Assembly (NCBI RefSeq): GCF_905233635.1 | Contig: NZ_CAJODG010000015.1 | Span: 1-37,117 of the forward strand | Length of the DNA: 37,117 nucleotides | Direction of reading: 5' to 3' | Source of the DNA: Selenomonas sp. AE3005 | GTDB taxonomy: Bacteria > Bacillota > Negativicutes > Selenomonadales > Selenomonadaceae | In this document: piece by piece, positions 1-7,962 of the stretch | Numbering within the stretch: position 1 is the stretch's first letter | Layout: each line of letters starts with the position of its first letter | Notes under the pieces: model-generated | Database searches by the model: none | What the model was told of the DNA's origin: nothing | What the model saw: the letters and a program-made list of their open reading frames with translations, nothing else | Made by a program: the position numbers and the translations under genes

Positions 1-1
1 C

Positions 2-1345
2 ACCAACTTCGGTCAGGAAAAGAAAGACCTGCCCGGCGAAGGTGTCGTGACCGGTTACGGTACGGTTGATGGCCGTCTGGTTTATGCTTACGCACAGGAC
101 TTTACCGTTGAAGGCGGTTCCCTGGGGGAAAAGCATGCACATAAGATTTGGAAGGTTATGGATCTGGCCATGAAGATGGGCGCTCCCTGCATCGGTATCA
201 ACGATTCCGGTGGTGCGCGTATTCAGGAGGCTGTAGACGCCCTGTCCGGTTACGGCGGCATCTTCTTCCGCAACACGGCAGCATCCGGTGTTATCCCGCA
301 GATTTCCGTAATCATGGGACCCTGCGCCGGCGGTGCTGTATACAGCCCGGCTATCACGGACTTTATCTACATGGTAAAGAATACAAGCCAGATGTTCATC
401 ACGGGCCCGGCAGTTATCAAATCCGTTACGGCTGAAGAAGTAACGGCTGAGGCTCTCGGTGGTGCTATGACGCACAACACCCGCAGCGGTGTAGCTCACT
501 TTGCCGCCGAGGACGAGGACGACTGCATTAAGCAGATTCGTTACCTGCTGTCCTTCCTGCCGAGCAACAACATGGAAGACGCACCGATTATGGAAACCGG
601 CGATGACCCGGACCGTCAGGATGAAAGCCTGAATACGGTTATTCCGGACAATCCGAATGCACCGTATGACATGAAGGACGTTATCCGTTCCATCGTCGAC
701 AATGGTGAATTCTACGAAGTGCATGAGCACTTTGCTACCAACATCATCTGCTGCTTTGCCCGTTTCGACGGCCGCAGCGTTGGTATCATTGCCAACCAGC
801 CGAATGTTATGGCCGGCTGCCTGGATGTTGACGCATCTGATAAATCCGCGCGTTTCATCCGTTTCTGCGATGCCTTCAACATTCCTCTGGTTAACCTCGT
901 TGACGTACCGGGATTCCTGCCGGGCGTTGACCAGGAACATAATGGTATCATCCGTCATGGTGCCAAGATGCTGTATGCATACAGTGAAGCAACTGTTCCT
1001 AAGGTTACGGTTATTACCCGTAAGGCTTATGGCGGTTCCTACATCGCTATGTGCTGCCGCGAACTCGGCGCTGACCAGGTTATGGCTTGGCCGACTGCGG
1101 AAATTGCTGTTATGGGCCCGGCTGGTGCCGCTAACATCATTTTCCGTAAGGACCCTGACAAGGACGCCAAGACGGCAGAGTATGTGGAAAACTTCGCTAC
1201 GCCGTACGTTGCTGCTGAACGCGGCTATGTAGATATGGTTATCGAGCCGAAGGAAACCCGTCCGTGCATTATTACGGCACTGAATGCTCTGGCCAGCAAG
1301 CGTGAAGTTGGCCCGGCTAAGAAACATGGGTGCATTCCGCTTTAA
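2..1345 (+). CDS. mmdA: Methylmalonyl-CoA decarboxylase alpha subunit (carboxyltransferase), 5'-truncated by the window edge
   Basis: The open frame runs in from the left edge, so the start is outside the window; 447 residues are visible of a family usually near 510. The protein has the two-lobed carboxyltransferase fold of the PccB/MmdA family. The N-lobe contains NDSGGARIQE and CAGGAVYSPA; the C-lobe contains ANQPNVMAG, DVPGFLPG and AYGGSYIAM. In this family the subunit moves the carboxyl group of (S)-methylmalonyl-CoA to biotin on the carrier subunit, and a membrane beta subunit then decarboxylates it while exporting Na+. The next two genes are a small subunit and the biotin carrier, which separates it from a plain propionyl-CoA carboxylase. 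The GTG at 47 is internal, because conserved family sequence continues upstream of it. The role fits the succinate-propionate metabolism of Negativicutes. Family certain; exact substrate inferred. Confidence 0.92.
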   Translation, partial: TNFGQEKKDLPGEGVVTGYGTVDGRLVYAYAQDFTVEGGSLGEKHAHKIWKVMDLAMKMGAPCIGINDSGGARIQEAVDALSGYGGIFFRNTAASGVIPQISVIMGPCAGGAVYSPAITDFIYMVKNTSQMFITGPAVIKSVTAEEVTAEALGGAMTHNTRSGVAHFAAEDEDDCIKQIRYLLSFLPSNNMEDAPIMETGDDPDRQDESLNTVIPDNPNAPYDMKDVIRSIVDNGEFYEVHEHFATNIICCFARFDGRSVGIIANQPNVMAGCLDVDASDKSARFIRFCDAFNIPLVNLVDVPGFLPGVDQEHNGIIRHGAKMLYAYSEATVPKVTVITRKAYGGSYIAMCCRELGADQVMAWPTAEIAVMGPAGAANIIFRKDPDKDAKTAEYVENFATPYVAAERGYVDMVIEPKETRPCIITALNALASKREVGPAKKHGCIPL

Positions 1346-1365
1346 TCTTTCGGAGGTCTTTTACC

Positions 1366-1521
1366 ATGAAAACTGAAGCAAATGGCGCTTCGCCAGAAGT
1401 GGTAGCAGCAATTACCGCTGCTGTCCAGATGATGATGGGCAACAAGGTTATCGCTGTACGTATTAAGCGCAGCGATGTATGGGCACTGTCCGCCCGCGGC
1501 GGTCTGGCCCGGCAGTTCTAA
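1366..1521 (+). CDS. Small decarboxylase subunit, MmdE-like (epsilon)
   Basis: This 51-residue protein starts at ATG 1366 behind the Shine-Dalgarno GGAGGT (1352-1357), 20 nt after mmdA. It has no membrane segment. The core SPEVVAAITAAVQMMMG followed by a short basic strand and a WAL...GG ending resembles the conserved C-terminal part of OadG/MmdD-type delta subunits. The described Veillonella epsilon subunit (MmdE, about 55 residues) resembles that same region. Such subunits stabilise the alpha-gamma assembly. The final residues (SARGGLARQF) differ from the usual WxxxGR ending. Position between the alpha and biotin-carrier genes supports the call. No full-length delta gene with its membrane anchor is seen downstream. 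Confidence 0.7.
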   Translation: MKTEANGASPEVVAAITAAVQMMMGNKVIAVRIKRSDVWALSARGGLARQF

Positions 1522-1557
1522 TCCTTGTGACAAGAATCTTTGATGGGGGAATATTTA

Positions 1558-1947
1558 ATGAAAAAGTTCAATATCACCGTAAACGGTACGGCTTATGAAG
1601 TCGAAGTTGAAGAAGTAAAATCCGCTGTTGCAGCTCCGAAGGCTGCACCGGCTGCTCCGAAAGCAGCTCCGGCTCCGGCCGCTCCGGCTGCACCGGCAGC
1701 ACCGAAAAAGGCTGCTGTAGCCGCTGGCGCTGGTGAGCATTCCATCGATGCTCCGATGCCGGGCAAAATCGTGAAACTCGTTGCCAGCGAAGGTCAGTCC
1801 GTTAAGGCTGGCGAAACCCTGCTGATTCTTGAAGCCATGAAGATGCAGAACGAAATTGCTGCTGACGCCGATGGCGTTGTTAAAACCTTCAACGTGGCCG
1901 CTGGCCAGAGCGTTAAGGCTCATGAATCTCTGGTTATCCTGGGCTAA
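1558..1947 (+). CDS. mmdC: Biotin carrier (gamma) subunit of methylmalonyl-CoA decarboxylase
   Basis: The 129-residue protein starts at ATG 1558, 7 nt after GGGGGA; a TTG at 1540 in the same frame lies upstream of that ribosome site and is not preferred. Residues 1-20 form a short beta region. Residues 22-55 are a flexible Ala/Pro hinge of repeated AAPKAAPA units. Residues about 60-129 form the biotinyl domain with EAMKMQN; Lys95 is the expected biotinylation site. The hinge lets the biotin arm swing between the alpha carboxyltransferase and the membrane beta decarboxylase. It is the last gene of the operon here: a strong terminator follows directly, so the beta subunit gene (mmdB) is not downstream. 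Confidence 0.9.
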   Translation: MKKFNITVNGTAYEVEVEEVKSAVAAPKAAPAAPKAAPAPAAPAAPAAPKKAAVAAGAGEHSIDAPMPGKIVKLVASEGQSVKAGETLLILEAMKMQNEIAADADGVVKTFNVAAGQSVKAHESLVILG

Positions 1948-1963
1948 TTTTATAGCGAATCAG

Positions 1964-1989
1964 AAAAGAGCACTGCGGTGCTCTTTTTT
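1964..1989 (+). terminator. Intrinsic terminator of the mmd operon
   Basis: An 8-bp perfect stem (AAGAGCAC/GTGCTCTT, loop TGCG) ends in a run of six T. It lies 17 nt after the mmdC stop codon. Confidence 0.9.
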
Positions 1990-2012
1990 GCTGTCATATG
2001 AACGAATAGACA

Positions 2013-2098
2013 AATGATAATCTAACTCAATTACCTTGACAAGTCAGTCTGACACCTGTAGAATGTGATTTGTTTCTTAATTAGATGTTGTTATCATT
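2013..2098 (+). promoter_or_regulatory. Promoter of the metal-binding lipoprotein gene, flanked by inverted AATGATAA/TTATCATT elements
   Basis: TTGACA (2036-2041) and TAGAAT (2059-2064) are 17 nt apart. AATGATAA with TCTAA (2013-2025) lies upstream, and TTAGA (2081-2085) with TTATCATT (2091-2098) lies downstream in inverted orientation. GATAAT-type half-sites are typical of Fur-family operators, so metal-dependent repression is plausible; the regulator (Fur, Zur or other) cannot be told from sequence. Confidence 0.6.
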
Positions 2099-2116
2099 GG
2101 GAAGGAGTTATGCTGC

Positions 2117-3010
2117 TTGAAAAAGTTAATGAGTATATTGCTGGCTGTTCTCGTATGTGTTTTCGCCGTAGGCTGCGGCAGCCAGACAGCCCAGGACAAG
2201 AAGGAATTTACTATCGTCACGTCCTTTTATCCCATGTATATTGATGTGCTGAATATCACCAAAGGGGTGGAAGGTGTCAAGGTGGTCAATATGACCAAGC
2301 CACAGACAGGCTGCCTGCATGACTATCAGCTCACAACGGAAGACATGAAGACCTTGGAGCAGGCTGATGTATTTGTGGTCAATGGCGCCGGGATGGAAAG
2401 TTTTTTGGAAAAGGCTGCCAAGCAAAATCCGAAGATGAAAACCATTGAGGCGTCTAACTATAAAGATATCAACCTTCTTAAAAATGGAGATGAGGAAAAT
2501 CCTCATGTGTGGCTGTCGGTGACTTACAGTATCGCGCAGGTTAAAGCCATCACTGCCGGACTTTGTGAAGCTGACCCGGCGCATAAGGACGCTTACCGCA
2601 AGAATGCTTTGGATTATTGCATGAAGCTGGAGGACTTGAAGAAGGAAATGCACGCGCAGCTTGATGACCTGCCCCATAAGGATATCGTCACTTTTCATGA
2701 AGCCTTCCCGTATCTTGCCAAGCAGTTTAAGCTGAACATTGTCAGCGTAATCGAACGTGAACCGGGCACAGAACCGACGCCGCAGGAATTGGAAGACACC
2801 ATCAAAAAGGTCAAGGCTTTGGACACTAAAGTCCTGTTCACTGAGCCGCAGTATTCGCCGGCGGCTGCAGAAACCATCGCCCGGGAGACAGGTGCAAAAA
2901 TATACCAGCTTGACCCGGTAGTAACTGGCGAGGCCAATGAAAGCGCTATCGATGCTTATATCGATACCATGAAAAAGAATATGGCGGTGCTTAAAGAAGC
3001 TCTGCAATGA
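2117..3010 (+). CDS. ZnuA/AdcA-type metal ABC transporter substrate-binding lipoprotein
   Basis: The 297-residue protein starts at TTG 2117, 9 nt after GAAGGAG; the ATG at 2110 is in another frame. A lipoprotein signal peptide ends in AVGC with lipidated Cys20. The rest is a cluster A-I (ZnuA/TroA) solute-binding fold. Candidate metal ligands are His68, His130, His194 and Asp266, in the family order. The His-rich loop of many zinc-specific ZnuA proteins is absent. Zn or Mn are both possible, with Zn favoured by the three-His set. No permease or ATPase gene is adjacent: the gene has its own promoter and terminator, so it must work with a transporter encoded elsewhere. Confidence 0.85.
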   Translation: MKKLMSILLAVLVCVFAVGCGSQTAQDKKEFTIVTSFYPMYIDVLNITKGVEGVKVVNMTKPQTGCLHDYQLTTEDMKTLEQADVFVVNGAGMESFLEKAAKQNPKMKTIEASNYKDINLLKNGDEENPHVWLSVTYSIAQVKAITAGLCEADPAHKDAYRKNALDYCMKLEDLKKEMHAQLDDLPHKDIVTFHEAFPYLAKQFKLNIVSVIEREPGTEPTPQELEDTIKKVKALDTKVLFTEPQYSPAAAETIARETGAKIYQLDPVVTGEANESAIDAYIDTMKKNMAVLKEALQ

Positions 3011-3015
3011 TGATG

Positions 3016-3048
3016 AAATGACTTGTCAGCGTTGACAAGTCATTTTTT
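3016..3048 (+). terminator. Intrinsic terminator after the metal-binding lipoprotein gene
   Basis: A perfect 13-bp stem (AAATGACTTGTCA, loop GCGT, TGACAAGTCATTT) is followed by T residues. Its core TGACTTGTCA/TGACAAGTCA recurs in other hairpins of this window. Confidence 0.92.
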
Positions 3049-3049
3049 C

Positions 3050-3101
3050 TTGCCAAAAGTCAAAAAAACAAATATAATATAATAAAAGTCAAATGGTCAA
3101 T
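3050..3101 (+). promoter_or_regulatory. Promoter of the ctsR-clpC operon with CtsR-box-like heptads
   Basis: TTGCCA (3050-3055) and TATAAT (3073-3078) are 17 nt apart. Heptads AGTCAAA (3058-3064), AGTCAAA (3087-3093) and GGTCAAT (3095-3101) match the RGTCAAA unit of CtsR operators and lie in the spacer and at the expected start site. The last two are 1 nt apart, not the usual 3. Autoregulation by CtsR is inferred. Confidence 0.7.
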
Positions 3102-3141
3102 TGTGATTTATAAATAGTTCGGATTTTAGAGGGTGAGAGAA

Positions 3142-3594
3142 ATGAGCAATATTGCCGATTTGATTGAAGCCTATATCTTGCGGCAGCTGGCTACGCAGCA
3201 GGACGGCAAAGTGGAGCTCCGGCGTACGGATATAGCTGATGAGATTTCCTGTGCGCCGTCCCAGATTAGCTATGTGCTGTCCACCCGTTTTACCCAGGAC
3301 AAGGGCTTTGTGGTGGAATCACGGCGTGGGCTGGGCGGCTTTATCCGCATTGTGCAGGTGCCGGTAAAAAATATGGTCTATGAGGACATGCTCGACAGCA
3401 TTCATGTGGATACAGAGCTGCCGGTAGTACAGTCCATGATAAAATATCTGTTGCAGCATGAAATGATTACCGGCCGTGAGGCCTCGCTGATGATGCAGTT
3501 TGTGGTTTCGATATTCCAGTCGGAATCCATAACGCCTAAGGAACGGGTGCGTATGCTTAAAACTATGCTGCTTACATTGGAGAACTTTTCCTAG
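3142..3594 (+). CDS. ctsR: Transcriptional repressor of class III heat-shock genes CtsR
   Basis: The 150-residue protein starts at ATG 3142, 8 nt after AGAGGG; an in-frame GTG at 3133 sits inside the ribosome site. Residues 1-70 form the winged helix, with the Gly-rich wing RRGLGGFIRIV that reads the operator and acts as a heat sensor in this family. The C-terminal half is the helical dimerisation domain. CtsR represses clp genes; McsB phosphorylation/adaptor activity and ClpCP control its release or turnover in Bacillus and relatives. It is the first gene of the four-gene quality-control operon, and RGTCAAA heptads in its own promoter suggest autoregulation. Confidence 0.93.
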   Translation: MSNIADLIEAYILRQLATQQDGKVELRRTDIADEISCAPSQISYVLSTRFTQDKGFVVESRRGLGGFIRIVQVPVKNMVYEDMLDSIHVDTELPVVQSMIKYLLQHEMITGREASLMMQFVVSIFQSESITPKERVRMLKTMLLTLENFS

Positions 3595-3605
3595 GGGGTG
3601 TGTTT

Positions 3606-4151
3606 ATGTTATGTGATGATTGTGGCCGTAAGGAAGCGGTGGTGCATATCACCCAGATTGGCGCCAATGGCCGGGTGGAAAAACACCTCTGCGAATCCTG
3701 TGCGGCAGGCTATAATGATTTTGTACCGGTACAGCAGGACGGCCGTCATGTGTCTGTGGATGATTTCCTGCGTGGAATTTTCGGCAGTGCACAGGGGCAG
3801 GAAAATAAGGCCTCTGGTGGCACGGGCGAGCTCAGTTGTCCGCACTGTGGCATGAGTTACCGTGATTTCCGCCAGACGGGAAAAATCGGCTGTGCGGCTT
3901 GTTATGATACTTTCCGCGGTCAGTTGGAACCAATTTTGCGGCGTATTCATGGTTCCAGTGTTCATCGGGGCAAAATTCCGCATCGCAGCGGCGGCACGCT
4001 GGAATTAAAACAAACCATTGCCCAGCTTTCACAGCAGTTAAAGGCCTGTGTAGAGCAGGAGGAATATGAAAAGGCGGCGGAGCTCCGTGATAAGGTGCGG
4101 GCTTTGAAACAGGAACTGCAGCAGAAGGAAGGAGGCCAGGACCATGAATGA
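3606..4151 (+). CDS. mcsA: McsA, zinc-finger activator of the protein arginine kinase
   Basis: The 181-residue protein starts at ATG 3606, behind AGGGGG, 11 nt after ctsR. It carries an N-terminal CxxC pair (CDDC ... CESC), a second CxxC pair (CPHC ... CAAC) and a C-terminal UVR motif (roughly residues 137-175, with EYEKAAELRDKVRALK). In Bacillus the zinc-binding McsA activates the arginine kinase McsB, and the UVR motif mediates contact with partner proteins. Its 3' end overlaps mcsB by 8 nt, which suggests translational coupling. Confidence 0.93.
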   Translation: MLCDDCGRKEAVVHITQIGANGRVEKHLCESCAAGYNDFVPVQQDGRHVSVDDFLRGIFGSAQGQENKASGGTGELSCPHCGMSYRDFRQTGKIGCAACYDTFRGQLEPILRRIHGSSVHRGKIPHRSGGTLELKQTIAQLSQQLKACVEQEEYEKAAELRDKVRALKQELQQKEGGQDHE

Positions 4152-5229
4152 GCTGGATACATTGCTACAGGCCAGCAAAGTGGCCTGGCTGACAGCTGAA
4201 GGAGACGATAGCGATGTAGTTCTGGCCAGCCGCATTCGCCTGGCCAGAAATTTACGGCAGCTGCCCTTTCCCAACCGGGCTGACCTGGCGCAGCTGCAAA
4301 AAGCCGATGAGAGCCTGCAGGGTGCCATGCCGGCGGTGGAGACAGCACTTGGGGAACACATGACACGGGTGGACATGGAAAGTATTTCCGGTCTGCAGCG
4401 TGAAGTACTGCGGGATAAGCAGCTTATCAGCGACAATCTGCTGAAAAATCCCCAGCACCGGACGGTATACTGCAATGACAGCCAGAATGTCAGCGTCATG
4501 GTCAATGAAGATGACCATATACGCATACAGTGCCTGACACCGGGACTTAATCTGGAAACGCCCTTGCAGAAGGCTTTTGCCGTGGACGATGCTTTGGAAG
4601 GACAGCTCGATATTGCCTTTGATGAAAAGATGGGGTATCTGACAGCCTGTCCTACCAATATGGGTACAGGTCTAAGAGCCTCGGTGCTCCTGCATTTACC
4701 GGGCATGGTTTATACCCGTAATGTCAGCAGTATCATCAATATCTCACCGCAGCTCGGGCTGGCTGTAAGGCCGTTATTTGGCGACGAAAAAGAACAGCCG
4801 GGCTGTCTGTTTCAGATTGCCAACCAGCTGACACTCGGTTACTCGGAACAGGAACTCATTGATAACCTGCGCGGTGCGGTGACGGAAATCGTCGCGCATG
4901 AACGCCGGGCGCGCAAGGCCCTGGCTCTTTACATGAAGGAACGTCTGGAGGATGAAGTCTGGCGTGCCGTGGGGACATTATCTTATGCCCGGCTGCTGTC
5001 GGAGAAAGAATTGCTGGAACTGGCCTCACGCCTCCGTCTGGGGCTGGACCTCAAACTCATTCGGGGAATTGCCCCGGAGTGTTATGGTGAGGTGCTTATC
5101 AGCGGCCGCAGCAGTTTCCTGCAGAATTTAGCAGAAAATGAAAACCTTACAAAACCGGAAATAGACAGATTACGGGCACAGCACGTACGCAAAATTTTGG
5201 AAAGGTACCGCCTGCGCCTGGAGGAATAA
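4144..5229 (+). CDS. mcsB: Protein arginine kinase McsB
   Basis: The 361-residue protein starts at ATG 4144, after GGAAGGAGG, and overlaps mcsA. It is a guanido (phosphagen) kinase homologue. The N-part motif DVVLASRIRLARNLR and the later motif CPTNMGTGLRASVLLHLP are hallmarks of bacterial McsB. McsB phosphorylates arginines on misfolded proteins, marking them for ClpC-ClpP degradation, and inactivates CtsR in Bacillus. Length is normal and no domain is missing. clpC starts 2 nt after its stop codon. Confidence 0.94.
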   Translation: MNELDTLLQASKVAWLTAEGDDSDVVLASRIRLARNLRQLPFPNRADLAQLQKADESLQGAMPAVETALGEHMTRVDMESISGLQREVLRDKQLISDNLLKNPQHRTVYCNDSQNVSVMVNEDDHIRIQCLTPGLNLETPLQKAFAVDDALEGQLDIAFDEKMGYLTACPTNMGTGLRASVLLHLPGMVYTRNVSSIINISPQLGLAVRPLFGDEKEQPGCLFQIANQLTLGYSEQELIDNLRGAVTEIVAHERRARKALALYMKERLEDEVWRAVGTLSYARLLSEKELLELASRLRLGLDLKLIRGIAPECYGEVLISGRSSFLQNLAENENLTKPEIDRLRAQHVRKILERYRLRLEE

Positions 5230-5231
5230 CT

Positions 5232-7736
5232 ATGGATTATCGAAATCATTTTACCAGCCGGGCAATAAAGGCCATAGAGTTTGCCCAATATGCAGCCCAG
5301 GATTTGGAGCAGGATTACATCGGTACGGAACATATCCTGCTGGGGCTCCTGCACGAACGGAATGGGCTGGCGGCCAGAGCTATGGCGGCTTTGGGCATGA
5401 GCTTTGAAAAAGCCGTGACGCAGATAAAGCGTATTGTGGCCCAGGAGGCGCAGTATCCTTCGGATAATCCCTATTACACGCCACGTGCCAAACGGGTGAT
5501 GGAAGGGGCTGTGGAGGAGGCGCAGGGCTTAGGTCACAACTATATCGGCACGGAGCATATTCTTCTGAGCCTACTCGAAGAAACCGAAGGCGCGGCCGTG
5601 GAGATTTTTGAGCTGATGGGCGTGGACCCGGACGCGCTGCAGGATGAAGTCATGGATAGAATTGACGGTCAGCACCCCGAAGGTGACGGGCCACTGCCTG
5701 AACAGCGGACGGGGCGTCATCAGCGTGGGGGTACACCCTTGCTGAAAAAATACGGCCGTGACCTTAACCGTATGGCCCGGGAAGCGCAGATTGACCCGGT
5801 TATCGGCCGGGAACAGGAGATTCAGCGCGTCATTCAGATTCTCTCCCGGCGCACGAAAAATAATCCCATTCTGCTCGGGGAGCCCGGCGTAGGGAAAACA
5901 GCTATTGCCGAAGGTCTGGCCCAGCGTATTGTGGAAGGTTCTGTGCCTTATATGCTGCAGGACAAGCTGGTTATTTCCCTGTCCATGGCCTCCATTGTGG
6001 CCGGGGCTAAATACCGCGGTGAATTTGAAGAACGCCTGAAGGGGATTATCGAAGAAATCCAGCGGGCCGGCAATGTCATTCTCTTCATTGATGAAATGCA
6101 TACCCTGGTGGGGGCCGGAGCCGGTGAAGGCGCTTTGGACGCGGCCAATATCCTGAAACCTGCCCTGTCCCGCGGGGAGATTCAGATTATCGGCGCGACG
6201 ACCTTGGACGAGTATAAGAAACACTTGGAAAAGGACGCAGCGCTTTCCCGCCGGTTCCAGCCCATCATGGTGGAAGAACCGGGCATTGAGGACGCGGAAA
6301 AAATCCTCAGGGGCCTGCGCAGCAAGTACGAGGAATTCCATCGGGCCACCATCGAAGATGAGGCCATTACCGCCGCTGTACGGCTGTCACACCGCTACAT
6401 TACGGACAGGTTCCTGCCGGATAAGGCCATCGACCTGATGGACGAGGCAGCCTCCAAGGTGCGCATGCGGCAGGTGGTGCCGACGGAGCAGATGCATGAA
6501 CTGCAAAAGAAGTTAGAGCATACGCTGATTGAAAAAGAGGCGGCCATTACGGCGCAGGAATATGAACGCGCTGCCAGCCTGCGTGATAAATCATCGCAGC
6601 TGAAGGCCGAATTGTCCGCCAGCAAACAGGTATGGGAGAAAAAAGGCCAGAATCATATCACGGTGACGGCTGAGGACATTGCAGCGGTGACAGCTCAATG
6701 GACGGGCATTCCCGTAAGTCAGATAGCTGCCAGTGAGTCAGCTCGCCTGCTGAAACTGGAAAAGACACTGGGGGAACGGGTTATCGGCCAGGCGGAGGCT
6801 GTCAAGGCTATAGCCAAGGCCATTCGCCGGGCGCGTTCCGGACTGAAAGACCCCAAGCGCCCGATTGGTTCTTTCCTGTTCTTAGGCCCCACGGGTGTGG
6901 GCAAGACCGAGCTGGCCAGGACACTTGCCAATGCCCTCTTTGGTTCGGAGGACGCCATTATCCGCTTTGACATGAGCGAGTATATGGAAAAGTATTCCGT
7001 GTCCCGCATGGTGGGAGCACCTCCGGGCTATGTAGGTTACCAGGAAGGCGGTCAGCTGACGGACGCGGTACGGCGTAAACCGTATTCCATAATCTTGCTC
7101 GATGAAATTGAAAAAGCCCATCCCGATGTCTTTAATATTTTACTGCAGGTGCTCGATGATGGCCGCTTGACTGACGGTCAGGGGCGTACGGTGGATTTCC
7201 GCAACACGGTTATCATCATGACGTCCAATGCCGGTGCCAGCCTGCTTAAAAAGAGCAGCGGCATTATGGGCTTTGCGGTCAGTGGTGACGATGAGCAGAG
7301 CGCCGAGGAAAAAGCCGCTAAACAGCGGGTGCTCGATGCGGCTGCGCATACGTTTAAACCGGAATTTCTCAACCGCGTGGACGAACAGCTGGTGTTCCGT
7401 CCCCTCGGCCGCCCGGAACTGAGCAAAATTGTCGATATTCTGCTGCAGGACGTCAAGTCACGGCTGGCAGAAAAGGATATTGCCTTGGAGATAAGTCCTT
7501 CTGCCCGGGGGAAACTCGTGGAGGCCGGTACGGATTTCAAGTACGGTGCCCGGCCGCTCAAACGCGCTATCCAACGGCTGGTGGAGGACGAAATTGCCGA
7601 ACTCTTGCTAGCCGGCAAGTTTAAGGCCGGGGATACCATTTGTATCCGCAAGAACGGCAAGGTGCTGGATTTTTCCAGGAAAAGCAAGACGGCAGCCAAA
7701 CCGCGCAGCCGTAAGGAGCAGGTAAATGTCCCATAA
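5232..7736 (+). CDS. clpC: AAA+ unfoldase ClpC
   Basis: The 834-residue protein starts at ATG 5232 behind GGAGGAA. In order it has two Clp N-repeats (about 1-145, with TEHILLGLL and TEHILLSLL), the first AAA+ domain (Walker A GEPGVGKT at 216-223, Walker B VILFIDE at 282-288), a UVR-bearing middle region near 424-460, and the second AAA+ domain (Walker A GPTGVGKT at 552-559). A ClpB-type D2-small domain follows. ClpC unfolds arginine-phosphorylated or adaptor-delivered substrates for ClpP. The short middle region separates it from ClpB. The C-terminus is basic (KSKTAAKPRSRKEQ) and overlaps the following small gene by 11 nt. Confidence 0.95.
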   Translation: MDYRNHFTSRAIKAIEFAQYAAQDLEQDYIGTEHILLGLLHERNGLAARAMAALGMSFEKAVTQIKRIVAQEAQYPSDNPYYTPRAKRVMEGAVEEAQGLGHNYIGTEHILLSLLEETEGAAVEIFELMGVDPDALQDEVMDRIDGQHPEGDGPLPEQRTGRHQRGGTPLLKKYGRDLNRMAREAQIDPVIGREQEIQRVIQILSRRTKNNPILLGEPGVGKTAIAEGLAQRIVEGSVPYMLQDKLVISLSMASIVAGAKYRGEFEERLKGIIEEIQRAGNVILFIDEMHTLVGAGAGEGALDAANILKPALSRGEIQIIGATTLDEYKKHLEKDAALSRRFQPIMVEEPGIEDAEKILRGLRSKYEEFHRATIEDEAITAAVRLSHRYITDRFLPDKAIDLMDEAASKVRMRQVVPTEQMHELQKKLEHTLIEKEAAITAQEYERAASLRDKSSQLKAELSASKQVWEKKGQNHITVTAEDIAAVTAQWTGIPVSQIAASESARLLKLEKTLGERVIGQAEAVKAIAKAIRRARSGLKDPKRPIGSFLFLGPTGVGKTELARTLANALFGSEDAIIRFDMSEYMEKYSVSRMVGAPPGYVGYQEGGQLTDAVRRKPYSIILLDEIEKAHPDVFNILLQVLDDGRLTDGQGRTVDFRNTVIIMTSNAGASLLKKSSGIMGFAVSGDDEQSAEEKAAKQRVLDAAAHTFKPEFLNRVDEQLVFRPLGRPELSKIVDILLQDVKSRLAEKDIALEISPSARGKLVEAGTDFKYGARPLKRAIQRLVEDEIAELLLAGKFKAGDTICIRKNGKVLDFSRKSKTAAKPRSRKEQVNVP

Positions 7737-7854
7737 TAAATTACTGCCGCCGGGAAAAGGACGCTGGCTGGTGAACTTTCTGACCAACTTTTTCTGGGCC
7801 ATCGTCTGGCTCGGACGCAGCATAATAAGATTCGTGCAAAAGAAATGCAAATAG
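7726..7854 (+). CDS. Small membrane protein of unknown function at the end of the clpC operon
   Basis: This 42-residue ORF starts at ATG 7726, 7 nt after a strong AAGGAG, and overlaps the last codons of clpC in another frame. That arrangement usually means coupled translation. It has a short basic N-terminus (KLLPPGKGR), one hydrophobic aromatic-rich helix (WLVNFLTNFFWAIVWLG) and a basic tail (RSIIRFVQKKCK), so it is probably a single-pass or amphipathic membrane-associated peptide. The clpC-operon terminator comes directly after it. I recognise no family. Evidence for it being real is the ribosome site, the overlap and the sensible topology; conservation is untested. Confidence 0.6.
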   Translation: MSHNKLLPPGKGRWLVNFLTNFFWAIVWLGRSIIRFVQKKCK

Positions 7855-7858
7855 CAGG

Positions 7859-7898
7859 AGGAGCTATGGCTGCAACAGTCCATAGCTCCTTATTCTTT
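7859..7898 (+). terminator. Probable intrinsic terminator of the ctsR-clpC operon
   Basis: A perfect 11-bp stem (AGGAGCTATGG/CCATAGCTCCT) with a 10-nt loop is followed by the T-rich TATTCTTT. It begins 5 nt after the small ORF. The T-tract is imperfect. Confidence 0.75.
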
Positions 7899-7926
7899 GC
7901 TTTTCAGGTAGAAAATATGATACAAT
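7897..7926 (+). promoter_or_regulatory. Promoter of the ftsE operon
   Basis: TTGCTT (7897-7902) and TACAAT (7921-7926) are 18 nt apart, upstream of ftsE and overlapping the tail of the preceding terminator. Confidence 0.6.
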
Positions 7927-7962
7927 AAGGATTAGCTTATTTTTATGGGAGGAAAAATCCTG

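Noticed and set aside
2126..3007. A 293-codon minus-strand frame opposite the metal-binding lipoprotein
   Set aside because: The + strand has lipobox, metal ligands, promoter and terminator; the minus frame has no support.
7866..7928. A 20-codon ORF starting in the clpC-operon terminator, preceded by AGGAGG
   Set aside because: The ATG and the Shine-Dalgarno-like bases are part of the terminator stem; the peptide runs into the ftsE promoter and looks accidental.
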